Positions 1 to 5,210 of a DNA stretch of 8,988 nt are shown here, in pieces. Location of the stretch: contig JAGOZY010000023.1 in assembly GCA_018058445.1 (NCBI GenBank), positions 1-8,988 on the forward strand. The letters run 5' to 3'. Origin of the DNA: Negativicutes bacterium (GTDB lineage: Bacteria; Bacillota; Negativicutes; JAGOZY01). The notes beneath the pieces are model-generated. The model had not been told where the DNA came from. It worked only from the letters and a program-made list of their open reading frames with translations, and searched no databases. Every line of letters begins with the position of its first letter. The first letter of the stretch is position 1. Made by a program: the position numbers and the translations under genes.

Positions 1-104
1 CTATATTATCTCTTGGGCGCGTATTGTCCAACCTTTTATTTTGTATCAAATAGGGCTACTTCTTGCTTTTCTTGGAGTCATGACGGGCATGTACTTGCCG
101 TTTC
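1..104. repeat. Copy 1 of a ~104-bp imperfect direct repeat
   Basis: This stretch matches 253-356 at a constant offset of 252 bp with no gaps. By eye about 21 of 104 positions differ, so identity is near 80%. Perfect blocks include CGCGTATT, TTTTGTATCAAAT, TTGCTTTTCTTGG and ACGGGCATGTA. The copy begins at or before the window edge, so its left boundary is unknown. The 252-bp offset is a multiple of three, and several differences are conservative if read on the minus strand, but an in-frame TAG (minus strand, 56-58) interrupts that frame. I do not recognise the element. Confidence 0.8.
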
Positions 105-252
105 GCGTTGGAAAATAAGAACTTTGCATCCGCTTGACTAGGCTCTGGCATCGGCTTCGTCTCGCCAATCGCTGAGGGCGGATGGGGCTCAGGGTCCTCT
201 CTGCCAGCGCTTCGCTTGCCAATCGAGGCCAATCGCACCTGTTTACTAAGAG
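105..252. other. G+C-richer block between the two repeat copies
   Basis: This segment is clearly richer in G+C than the very A+T-rich sequence after 420. The octamer GCCAATCG occurs three times (164-171, 218-225, 228-235). On the minus strand it stays open as part of an 81-codon frame (56-301) rich in Pro, Glu, Lys and Arg. That frame has no ribosome binding site and only a TTG as start, so I do not call a gene. It may be the core of a repeated intergenic element or the remnant of a small gene. Confidence 0.4.
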
Positions 253-356
253 CTATATTATCTCCTTGGCGCGTATTATTCAGCTGTTTGTTTTGTATCA
301 AATTGGGCGATTTATTGCTTTTCTTGGCGTCATAACGGGCATGTATTCGTTGTTTT
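253..356. repeat. Copy 2 of a ~104-bp imperfect direct repeat
   Basis: Second copy of the sequence at 1-104, offset by exactly 252 bp without gaps and about 80% identical by eye. Similarity fades after about 356. A rho-independent terminator follows within 30 bp, so the repeat may lie in the 3' region of a + strand transcript that starts upstream of the window. No transposase, terminal inverted repeats or target-site duplication is visible. Confidence 0.8.
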
Positions 357-385
357 GAGTGATGGTTTTGAAAAAATAGGGTGAG

Positions 386-423
386 GATCTGCTTTAATTT
401 GCAATTAAGCCAGATCTTTTTTT
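386..423 (+). terminator. Rho-independent terminator
   Basis: A 14-position stem (386-399 with 403-416) closes a TGC loop. Twelve positions are Watson-Crick, one is a T·G wobble and one a mismatch. Seven T residues follow immediately (417-423). The orientation shows it ends a + strand transcript entering from the left, whose gene lies outside the window. It insulates the regulator gene downstream. Confidence 0.85.
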
Positions 424-486
424 GCGATTTATAAAGAAATTTTATTTTTCTTTCTAAAAAAAGTAGGAGAGAGTTTTTTATTTTAG

Positions 487-570
487 ATGTGGTTAACGCC
501 CTCTTCTTTTCTTATTTACGTATTAATCTTAATTTATATCAAAGTGTTGGCATATGCTTACTATTGTTGA
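487..570 (+). CDS. Possible 27-aa hydrophobic micropeptide (doubtful)
   Basis: ATG at 487 opens a 27-residue frame ending in TGA at 568-570. The product starts MWLTPSSF, continues as a nearly unbroken run of Leu, Ile, Val and Tyr, and ends AYAYYC, so it could span a membrane once. A purine-rich GGAGAG-type site lies at 466-473, but it is about 13 nt from the ATG, longer than ideal. The surrounding A+T-rich sequence makes Phe/Ile/Leu/Tyr-rich frames likely by chance. It could equally be nothing, a leader peptide or a small membrane peptide. No function is proposed. Confidence 0.15.
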   Translation: MWLTPSSFLIYVLILIYIKVLAYAYYC

Positions 571-648
571 GTTTTACAACTGAATCTGTGATTTTGGTTT
601 GAGAATAAGTAAATAAAAGAAAGGTGAAAATCTTTTTTAAAAATAAAA

Positions 649-663
649 TAATAATAATTATCA
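649..663. promoter_or_regulatory. Fur-box-like sequence (weak candidate)
   Basis: TAATAATAATTATCA matches 13 of the 14 defined positions of the Bacillus-type 7-1-7 Fur box TGATAATNATTATCA. It lies about 105 bp upstream of the likely -35 element of the PRD regulator gene. The A+T-rich setting raises the chance of a random match, so this is only a candidate for iron or other Fur-family control. Confidence 0.3.
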
Positions 664-684
664 ATTAATTAGGGTTTTCGATAA

Positions 685-728
685 GTGCAGAAGATAAGTT
701 TAATTAACAACTTTTTTAATTTTTGCAC
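685..728 (+). other. Imperfect stem-loop upstream of the regulator
   Basis: GTGCA (685-689) pairs with TGCAC (724-728). Further inward the arms can pair mostly through A-T and G·T pairs, leaving a TTAATTAA-containing loop. It is not followed by a proper T-tract in a terminator arrangement. If the promoter at 754-781 is correct, this lies outside the transcript and would act, if at all, as DNA. Confidence 0.25.
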
Positions 729-753
729 TAATCATAGGGAAAGAGAATGATGT

Positions 754-781
754 TTGTAATTTATTGTGGTTGGGGTATGAT
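754..781 (+). promoter_or_regulatory. Likely sigma-A-type promoter for the PRD regulator
   Basis: TTGTAA (754-759) and TATGAT (776-781) are separated by 16 bp. The -10 element matches five of six consensus positions and the -35 four of six. Transcription would begin near 788, giving a leader of about 75 nt to the TTG start chosen for the regulator. Confidence 0.5.
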
Positions 782-862
782 TAAATCGGTGACAGAATTG
801 ATCGCTCTATGCAATCGTTTGCAAGCAAGATAGAAAAATTGACGCAGAGGGGAGGAAACGAA

Positions 863-2767
863 TTGCTGACAGCACGTTGTCGGAGAATCTTAATTTTTTT
901 GGCGAATTTATCTGATCCTATTCGATTGCAGGATGTTGCAGATCGTTTCGGTATCAGTCTGCGAATGGTGAAGTATGATTTGGAGATGATCCGGGAGTGG
1001 CTCCAACTGTGTCAGGAAACGCCTAAGGTGGAGCTTAAATCTCAAACTCGTAAAGGGATATGGCTATCGGCAGATGCTGCTGGTATCCAAAAATTACTGG
1101 AAAAGGTTGGAGAACCAGCTTCGGGCTGGGTCTTTTTTCAAAAAGAAGAACGGCTTCGCGCTATGGGAATTTCTCTTTTATCAAAAGATGATTGGATGAC
1201 TGTGCAAGAATTGGCTGATGAGGTCGGGGTGAGTCAGAGCACTTTGCGGACAGATCTTGTGAAGGTTGAAGAGAATTTGGCGCTATGGGGTTTGAAGCTA
1301 CTGAGGCAAATTGGTAAAGGCTTGATGATAGCGGGCCCTGAAAGGCAGCGACGATTGGCGCTGGAGAGTTTGTTTCAAGAATTTATTACTCCAGAAGAGA
1401 GTCGACACTTTCAGGATGGGTCTTGCGACTCTGTGCCAGTTTCGACCAAGCTGACTCGTATGGTGAAACATTTCTTAATGTTTACAAGAGAAGAATTGAT
1501 CGAAATTTCTTCTTTAAGTTATTCGATCGAAAGATTTAATGATTGGCGAGATGGTGCGTTTTGGCTTCGGGTGGTTATCTTACTTCATCGGCTCAAGCAG
1601 GGGCATACGCTCACGGGGTGGGAGGGAGACTCTCTAAGCCAGTGGGTGGAGACGGATGAGTATCTGGAGTTTCGAAATTGGACAAAGTCATTGAAGCCTT
1701 TGCTGGGAGCGGAGATACCGCCGCTGGAAGTTGCGTCTTTGTGCGTGCAGTGGCTGGCCCTGAAGCGAAGGATGATTCCTCAAGATCTTCCAAATCAAGA
1801 GGCTACGGAACGTATTCTGGCGGCTGCACTGATTAAGGCGGTAGGCCGGCAGACGAATGAGATGTTTGAAGGAGATCAACTACTTTTAAATTCACTGTCT
1901 GATCACTTGGATAGAGTATTTCGACTTTATACTTGGGGAGCGCTATCACCCAATCCGCTTTTAGGAGAAATTTTGGAGTCTTATCCCAATCTTTTTCATG
2001 CGGTGCAACAAGGCTGTAATGAGGTATTGTCACTGCAGGCGATTCATTTGCGCGAAGGTGATGTTGCGTATCTGGTTCTTTATTTTCAGGCGGCTTTGGA
2101 GCGACAGCGGGGAGAAAATAAGCTGATGGCTCTGGTTGTCTGTGCAACTGGGCATGGAAATGCTCAACTGCTGGGTTTGCAGTTGGCCAATAAGATCCCT
2201 TTCCTTGAGGTAATTGGAACCTGTGATCCGGATGATCTGGTTGGGCAAGAGAAAAAGTTACTTTTAGATGTAGTCGTATCGACTCTTCCTATTCAGTCGA
2301 TTTGGCCGGTGGTAGTCGTGCCACCAATTCCAACTCAGGCTCAGTGGAGGGATCTTTACCGAAAATTTGAGGAGCTTCGTGGAGGCGAAACTGTAATAGA
2401 CTATCTTGAAGAGGAACCTGAGCCTCATCCGCTCTCTCTGCCGAGAGAAAACGAACAAGATACGAAGAGTTGGTCCCAGCTCACAAGGGACATTATTTTT
2501 AGAGGATTTCAGATGGGAGTTGCGCTCCAAGAGGCTTTTCGGGATAGACTGACTGACTCGGCAGCAGCTGCGCTATCTCTTCATATGACTTTAATGACTC
2601 ATCGGGAAGTGTTTGGCCCTCTTTTACCAGAAGGAAAAGCTTGTCTGAGTCCTCAGGAGCTTGAAACTATTAAAAAGGTACGAGCTGTGCTTGCTCCCTA
2701 TGCGCCAGCTCTCTCTGATAGCGAAGCGGTCGCAATTATTCGATATTTTTCGGAGAAGGAGGAATGA
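863..2767 (+). CDS. PRD-containing transcription activator with PTS EIIB-like domain
   Basis: Large cytoplasmic regulator of the BglG/LicR/MtlR superfamily, which binds DNA and is tuned by phosphorylation from the sugar phosphotransferase system. In the 634-aa form, an N-terminal helix-turn-helix lies at about 8-45 and a second near 112-147. PRD-like regions lie at about 192-302 and 327-412; the second carries the typical DHLDRVF and NPLLGEI patterns. An EIIB-like domain at about 421-497 has a candidate phospho-Cys427 in VVCATGHGNA. The last ~100 residues look like another PRD-type helical region, not the EIIA domain common in this class. I chose TTG at 863 because GGGGAGGA sits six bases before it and the protein then starts MLTARCRRIL, as relatives do. 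ATG at 809 (652 aa) lacks a ribosome binding site but is possible. The two small genes downstream are its probable targets; the effector sugar is unknown. Confidence 0.88.
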   Translation: MLTARCRRILIFLANLSDPIRLQDVADRFGISLRMVKYDLEMIREWLQLCQETPKVELKSQTRKGIWLSADAAGIQKLLEKVGEPASGWVFFQKEERLRAMGISLLSKDDWMTVQELADEVGVSQSTLRTDLVKVEENLALWGLKLLRQIGKGLMIAGPERQRRLALESLFQEFITPEESRHFQDGSCDSVPVSTKLTRMVKHFLMFTREELIEISSLSYSIERFNDWRDGAFWLRVVILLHRLKQGHTLTGWEGDSLSQWVETDEYLEFRNWTKSLKPLLGAEIPPLEVASLCVQWLALKRRMIPQDLPNQEATERILAAALIKAVGRQTNEMFEGDQLLLNSLSDHLDRVFRLYTWGALSPNPLLGEILESYPNLFHAVQQGCNEVLSLQAIHLREGDVAYLVLYFQAALERQRGENKLMALVVCATGHGNAQLLGLQLANKIPFLEVIGTCDPDDLVGQEKKLLLDVVVSTLPIQSIWPVVVVPPIPTQAQWRDLYRKFEELRGGETVIDYLEEEPEPHPLSLPRENEQDTKSWSQLTRDIIFRGFQMGVALQEAFRDRLTDSAAAALSLHMTLMTHREVFGPLLPEGKACLSPQELETIKKVRAVLAPYAPALSDSEAVAIIRYFSEKEE

Positions 2768-3002
2768 TAGTGAGTTTTTCGGTGAGCTGTTGACTTGGGG
2801 TGAGAAGATCCCTGGTCTTTCGATTTATGGGTAGCTGAAAAAGATGACATTTGAGAGCTGATCTAAGAGGGTATGGGTCGAAGACAGGGAGTTTGCATGA
2901 TAGCTGATAAGGCTCACTGATCTAAGAAAACTAGGCTCAACGGGATTTGTCGCTCAGGTAAGACAATCCAAAAGATGGCGCTTAGAGAGATAAAAATGAT
3001 TC
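2768..3002. other. Non-coding region after the regulator, no terminator seen
   Basis: No gene or T-tract terminator is visible. CTGATCTAAGA occurs twice, near 2856 and 2917. A possible hairpin spans 2943-2970, where GGATTTGTC pairs with GACAATCC with one bulged T. Lack of a terminator suggests the regulator transcript may run on through the repeat array into the two genes beyond. I found no good -35/-10 pair. Confidence 0.45.
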
Positions 3003-3253
3003 TGGAATCCGGAAGGGGAGAGTCCTGGATTTGGGTGACTTAAAGAAACGGCACATAGAGCAGGTGCTCTTGGAAATCCGAAAGGGGAGAGTCTCGGATT
3101 TGGGTGACTTAAAGAAACAGCTTATAGAGCAGGCGCTCTTGGAATCCGGAAGGGGAGAGTCTCGGATTTAGGTAACTTAAAGAAGCAGCGTATAGGGCAG
3201 GTGCTCTTGGAATCCGGAAGGGGAGAGTTCCCGGGTTATGGTGTTTAAAGAAA
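3003..3253 (+). repeat. Tandem 68-bp repeat array with conserved hairpins (3.7 copies)
   Basis: Units start at 3003, 3071, 3140 and 3208, with lengths 68, 69 and 68 bp; the fourth is cut short after about 3253. Each opens with TGGAATCC (an extra A in unit 2) and carries the invariant AAGGGGAGAGT. Hairpin 1 pairs AATCC-type and GGATT-type arms (3006-3031, 3074-3101, 3143-3168, 3211-3237) and puts the purine-rich segment in the loop. Hairpin 2 (3057-3070, 3126-3139, 3194-3207) pairs AGAGC or AGGGC with GCTCT around an AGGT or AGGC loop. Arms change together or stay wobble-compatible between units, which suggests a structured RNA. The 68-bp unit is not a multiple of three, so it is not coding. 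The array lies 94 bp before the next gene. Its role is unknown. Confidence 0.85.
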
Positions 3254-3346
3254 GAGTAAAAAGAGACGTTTGATTTGGCTGGGAGAACCGGGAAGATACT
3301 AGAAAATTAGAAAAAATAGAGCAGCTCGCAAAGGAGAGGTTTAGAG

Positions 3347-3709
3347 GTGAGTACATCAGAACAATCCAGAGCGAGTGCATTGGGTGATCAGGGACTCGTA
3401 TTATGGAATTTAATGATGGGGGCTGCTAAGCGTGAGCTAAAAGAAGCGGATATTTTCTTGAGCGAATTGCAGGAAAGTCGTTTGGGAGTTCATATGGTTG
3501 CTTTGGTGAATCGACAGCAGAAGAGAGAGCTTTTTCCTGAAATCGAGGAAGCTTTGATGAATGAGATTAGCTTATGGGGTTGGGCGGTCGCGGAAAGAAC
3601 GACGACCTATCTTAATTTGCCGGAGTGGAAGATCAGTAAGGCAGAACAATTTTTATTGGCGATTCATTTTGAATCGGCAAAACTTGAAAACAGCTTGATT
3701 GAGCCCTGA
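3347..3709 (+). CDS. Small single-domain PRD protein (EF_0829/YhfY type)
   Basis: A 120-aa soluble protein consisting essentially of one PTS regulation domain. His49 in LGVHMVALVN and His107 in LLAIHFESA sit where PRD proteins carry phosphorylatable histidines; that assignment is inferred by pattern. It has no DNA- or RNA-binding domain, so it cannot act alone as a regulator and probably partners the large PRD activator upstream. GTG at 3347 is chosen because AAGGAGAGG (3331-3339) lies 7 nt before it. SFCGSGG-family proteins are known to be encoded next to such short PRD proteins, and that gene follows here after 48 bp. The upstream gap holds the 68-bp repeat array and no clear promoter of its own. 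Family assignment is from size, motifs and neighbours. Confidence 0.75.
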   Translation: MSTSEQSRASALGDQGLVLWNLMMGAAKRELKEADIFLSELQESRLGVHMVALVNRQQKRELFPEIEEALMNEISLWGWAVAERTTTYLNLPEWKISKAEQFLLAIHFESAKLENSLIEP

Positions 3710-3757
3710 AAAACGAAAGGTTATTCGTAGTTTTGTGAGCTGGAGGAGAGCAAGAGA

Positions 3758-4111
3758 ATGATTAAGGTAGTCATTGGCGATCGACTGGGAAAAGGCCAGG
3801 CAGTAGCTAAGGGCGTAGAAGAAGCCGGTGGTGTTGCGATCTTGATTCCTGGCATTGGGGCAGATATGAAGCTGGCGGATGTGATGAAGAAAGAGGATGC
3901 GGATCTCGGGATTTCATTTTGTGGCTCTGGCGGCGCAGGTGCTATTACGGCGCAAGTGAAGTATGATTATTCGGCTGCTTATGGGCTGAATTCCGTTGAG
4001 GATGGGATTGCTGCTTTGCAAGAAGGCAAGGTTGTTCTCGGTTTTACTTTTATGGATGAGGTTGAGCTAGGACGAAAAATGGTTGAAACTCTTAAAGCGC
4101 TAAAAAAATAA
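3758..4111 (+). CDS. Glycine-rich SFCGSGG-family protein (DUF2620/YhfU-like)
   Basis: A 117-aa soluble protein with the diagnostic SFCGSGG motif at residues 53-59 (DLGISFCGSGGAGA), an N-terminal beta-strand MIKVVIGD, and Gly-rich turns throughout. The family is small and of unknown biochemical function. It is known from conserved clusters (for example EF_0829 to EF_0839 of Enterococcus, and the yhf region of enterobacteria) with a PRD protein, membrane transporter components and sugar-acid or amino-acid enzymes. The motif resembles a small-domain ligand or nucleotide loop, but no activity is established. ATG at 3758 follows GGAGGAG (3741-3747) by 10 nt. The usual transporter and enzyme genes do not follow: a terminator begins eight bases after the stop codon. 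Confidence 0.82.
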   Translation: MIKVVIGDRLGKGQAVAKGVEEAGGVAILIPGIGADMKLADVMKKEDADLGISFCGSGGAGAITAQVKYDYSAAYGLNSVEDGIAALQEGKVVLGFTFMDEVELGRKMVETLKALKK

Positions 4112-4118
4112 AAATCTC

Positions 4119-4144
4119 AAGATCGACAGGGTCGGTCTTTTTTT
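4119..4144 (+). terminator. Rho-independent terminator after the SFCGSGG gene
   Basis: A nine-pair stem, including one T·G wobble (4119-4127 with 4131-4139), closes an AGG loop. Its 3' arm runs into a tract of seven T residues (4138-4144). It lies directly after the stop codon at 4109-4111 and ends the PRD/SFCGSGG transcription unit before the zinc operon promoter. Confidence 0.88.
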
Positions 4145-4158
4145 CTTTCTTGGAAAGA

Positions 4159-4187
4159 TTGACAATTATTCTCAATGAGTTCATACT
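4159..4187 (+). promoter_or_regulatory. Promoter of the zinc-uptake operon
   Basis: A perfect -35 TTGACA (4159-4164) is followed after 17 bp by CATACT (4182-4187), four of six matches to the -10 consensus. Transcription would start near 4194, immediately before the palindromic operator. Confidence 0.7.
4160..4174. promoter_or_regulatory. Fur-box-like site overlapping the -35 element
   Basis: TGACAATTATTCTCA fits the 7-1-7 Fur-family pattern. It has 12 of 14 matches to TGATAATNATTATCA and 13 of 14 to the symmetric variant TGAGAATNATTCTCA. It covers the -35 hexamer, where a bound repressor would block RNA polymerase. Whether Fur, Zur or a related protein would use it cannot be told from sequence. 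Confidence 0.5.
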
Positions 4188-4197
4188 GAAAAAGATG

Positions 4198-4218
4198 AAA
4201 TGCGAATGGTTCGCATTT
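4198..4218. promoter_or_regulatory. Perfect 9-3-9 palindrome, probable Zur operator
   Basis: AAATGCGAA and TTCGCATTT are exact reverse complements flanking TGG. The outer AAAT and ATTT and the inner AAT and TT positions agree with the known Bacillus Zur box framework (AAATCGTAAT-N-ATTACGATTT), while the inner CGT/ACG is replaced by GCG/CGC. It lies just after the predicted transcription start, 28 bp before the first start codon, and a Fur/Zur-type repressor is the last gene of the same operon. Zinc-dependent autoregulation is the natural reading. Confidence 0.75.
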
Positions 4219-4246
4219 GCGTAAGAGGAATGGGGAGATTTTCGGT

Positions 4247-5191
4247 ATGAAGAGAGTTTGTGGATTGCTGGGTTTGATGTTGATTGCGGTATTTGTTTTA
4301 GTAGGTTGTGGGAGTGATGCGAAGAGGGCGAATTCTGATTCGAAGATCACTGTATATACTAGTTTTTATCCGATGTATGATTTTACAAAAAAAGTGGGTG
4401 GCGATCGGGTAAATGTGGTCAATTTGGTTCCGCCTGGTATGGAGCCTCATGACTGGGAGCCGGCTCCGACGGATATTGCAAATCTCGATAAGGCCAATAT
4501 GCTTGTCTATAGTGGGGCTGGGATGGAGCACTGGGTAGATAAGGTAGTGAAGTCGCTGAAGAATGATAAGTTGATTCTCGTGGAGGCTTCAAAAGGAGTG
4601 ACTTTGCTCCAAGGGCATGATGAGGATCATCATACGCATAAGCCGGGGGAGAGCCATAGTGATCATGAAGCGGTGGACCCTCATGTCTGGCTCGATCCGA
4701 TGAATGCGAAGAAACAGATGGAAGCGATCAAGAATGGATTGGCGCAGGCTGATCCGAAGAACGCTGATTATTATGAAGCAAATTACAAAAAATATGCGAT
4801 GGAACTCGATCAGCTTGACAAAGAATTTAAAGAGACATTGAATCCGCTGTCACGGAAAGAAATTATTGTGTCTCATCAGGCCTTTAGTTATCTAGCGGGA
4901 GCGTATGGTTTGACTCAGGAATCGATTCGAGGAATTTCTCCAGATGAGGAGCCAGATCCAGCACGGATGACGGAGATCATTCGCTTTGCGAAGGAGCGAG
5001 ATGTGAAGGTGATTTTCTTTGAAGAGATGGTCAGTCCAAAGATCGCTGAGACGATTGCCAAAGAAACAGGTGCGCAAGTGATGGTGCTGAGTCCGCTGGA
5101 GAATCTGACAGATGAGCAAGTGAAGGCGGGGGACGATTATTTTTCGGTGATGCGTCGTAATTTGGCAGCTTTAAAGGCGGCTTTAGAATAG
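4247..5191 (+). CDS. znuA: Zinc ABC transporter substrate-binding lipoprotein (ZnuA/AdcA family)
   Basis: A 314-aa cell-surface lipoprotein that captures zinc and delivers it to the permease encoded two genes on. Residues 1-20 form a lipoprotein signal peptide with lipobox LVGC, lipid-modified at Cys21. Metal ligands of the cluster A-I family are visible: His68 in PGMEPHDW, His146 in DPHVWLDP, His210 in IVSHQAFSYL and probably Glu285 in SPLENLTDE. Three His plus one Glu favour zinc; manganese homologues carry Glu at the third place. A His-rich loop at 124-140 before His146 is typical of zinc-type members. ATG at 4247 is preceded by GGGGAG (4232-4237). An upstream in-frame TTG at 4217 falls inside the operator palindrome and is rejected. 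Length is normal for the family. First gene of the operon, seven bases before the ATPase frame opens. Confidence 0.92.
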   Translation: MKRVCGLLGLMLIAVFVLVGCGSDAKRANSDSKITVYTSFYPMYDFTKKVGGDRVNVVNLVPPGMEPHDWEPAPTDIANLDKANMLVYSGAGMEHWVDKVVKSLKNDKLILVEASKGVTLLQGHDEDHHTHKPGESHSDHEAVDPHVWLDPMNAKKQMEAIKNGLAQADPKNADYYEANYKKYAMELDQLDKEFKETLNPLSRKEIIVSHQAFSYLAGAYGLTQESIRGISPDEEPDPARMTEIIRFAKERDVKVIFFEEMVSPKIAETIAKETGAQVMVLSPLENLTDEQVKAGDDYFSVMRRNLAALKAALE

Positions 5192-5210
5192 AAAAAAAGT
5201 GGGTATGGAT

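Larger units (their letters stand above)
424..753. other. A+T-rich non-coding upstream region
   Basis: No convincing gene lies between the terminator and the regulator promoter. The composition is strikingly A+T-rich, with several A and T runs typical of curved or UP-element DNA. It holds a Fur-box-like 15-mer (649-663), an imperfect stem-loop (685-728) and one short hydrophobic frame (487-570). The latter three are described separately. Confidence 0.6.

Noticed and set aside
56..301. 81-codon minus-strand frame across the left-edge repeats
   Set aside because: It starts at a TTG without a ribosome binding site, its repeated segment is stopped in copy 1, and the nearby terminator faces the + strand. 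It is kept as a repeat observation, not as a gene.
2790..2818. Promoter starting with TTGACT just after the regulator
   Set aside because: No acceptable -10 element lies 16-18 bp downstream (TGGTCT at 17 bp).
3003..3253. CRISPR array
   Set aside because: The units are contiguous with no unique spacers of constant size, the full 68 bp is repeated, and no cas gene is present.
3270..3300. Promoter for the small PRD gene (TTGATT ... GATACT)
   Set aside because: The spacer is 19 bp and both hexamers match only four of six positions; too weak to call.
4217..4246. Ten-codon longer start (TTG 4217) for the zinc-binding lipoprotein
   Set aside because: It lies inside the operator palindrome, lacks a ribosome binding site, and would put charged residues before a good lipoprotein signal peptide that begins at ATG 4247.
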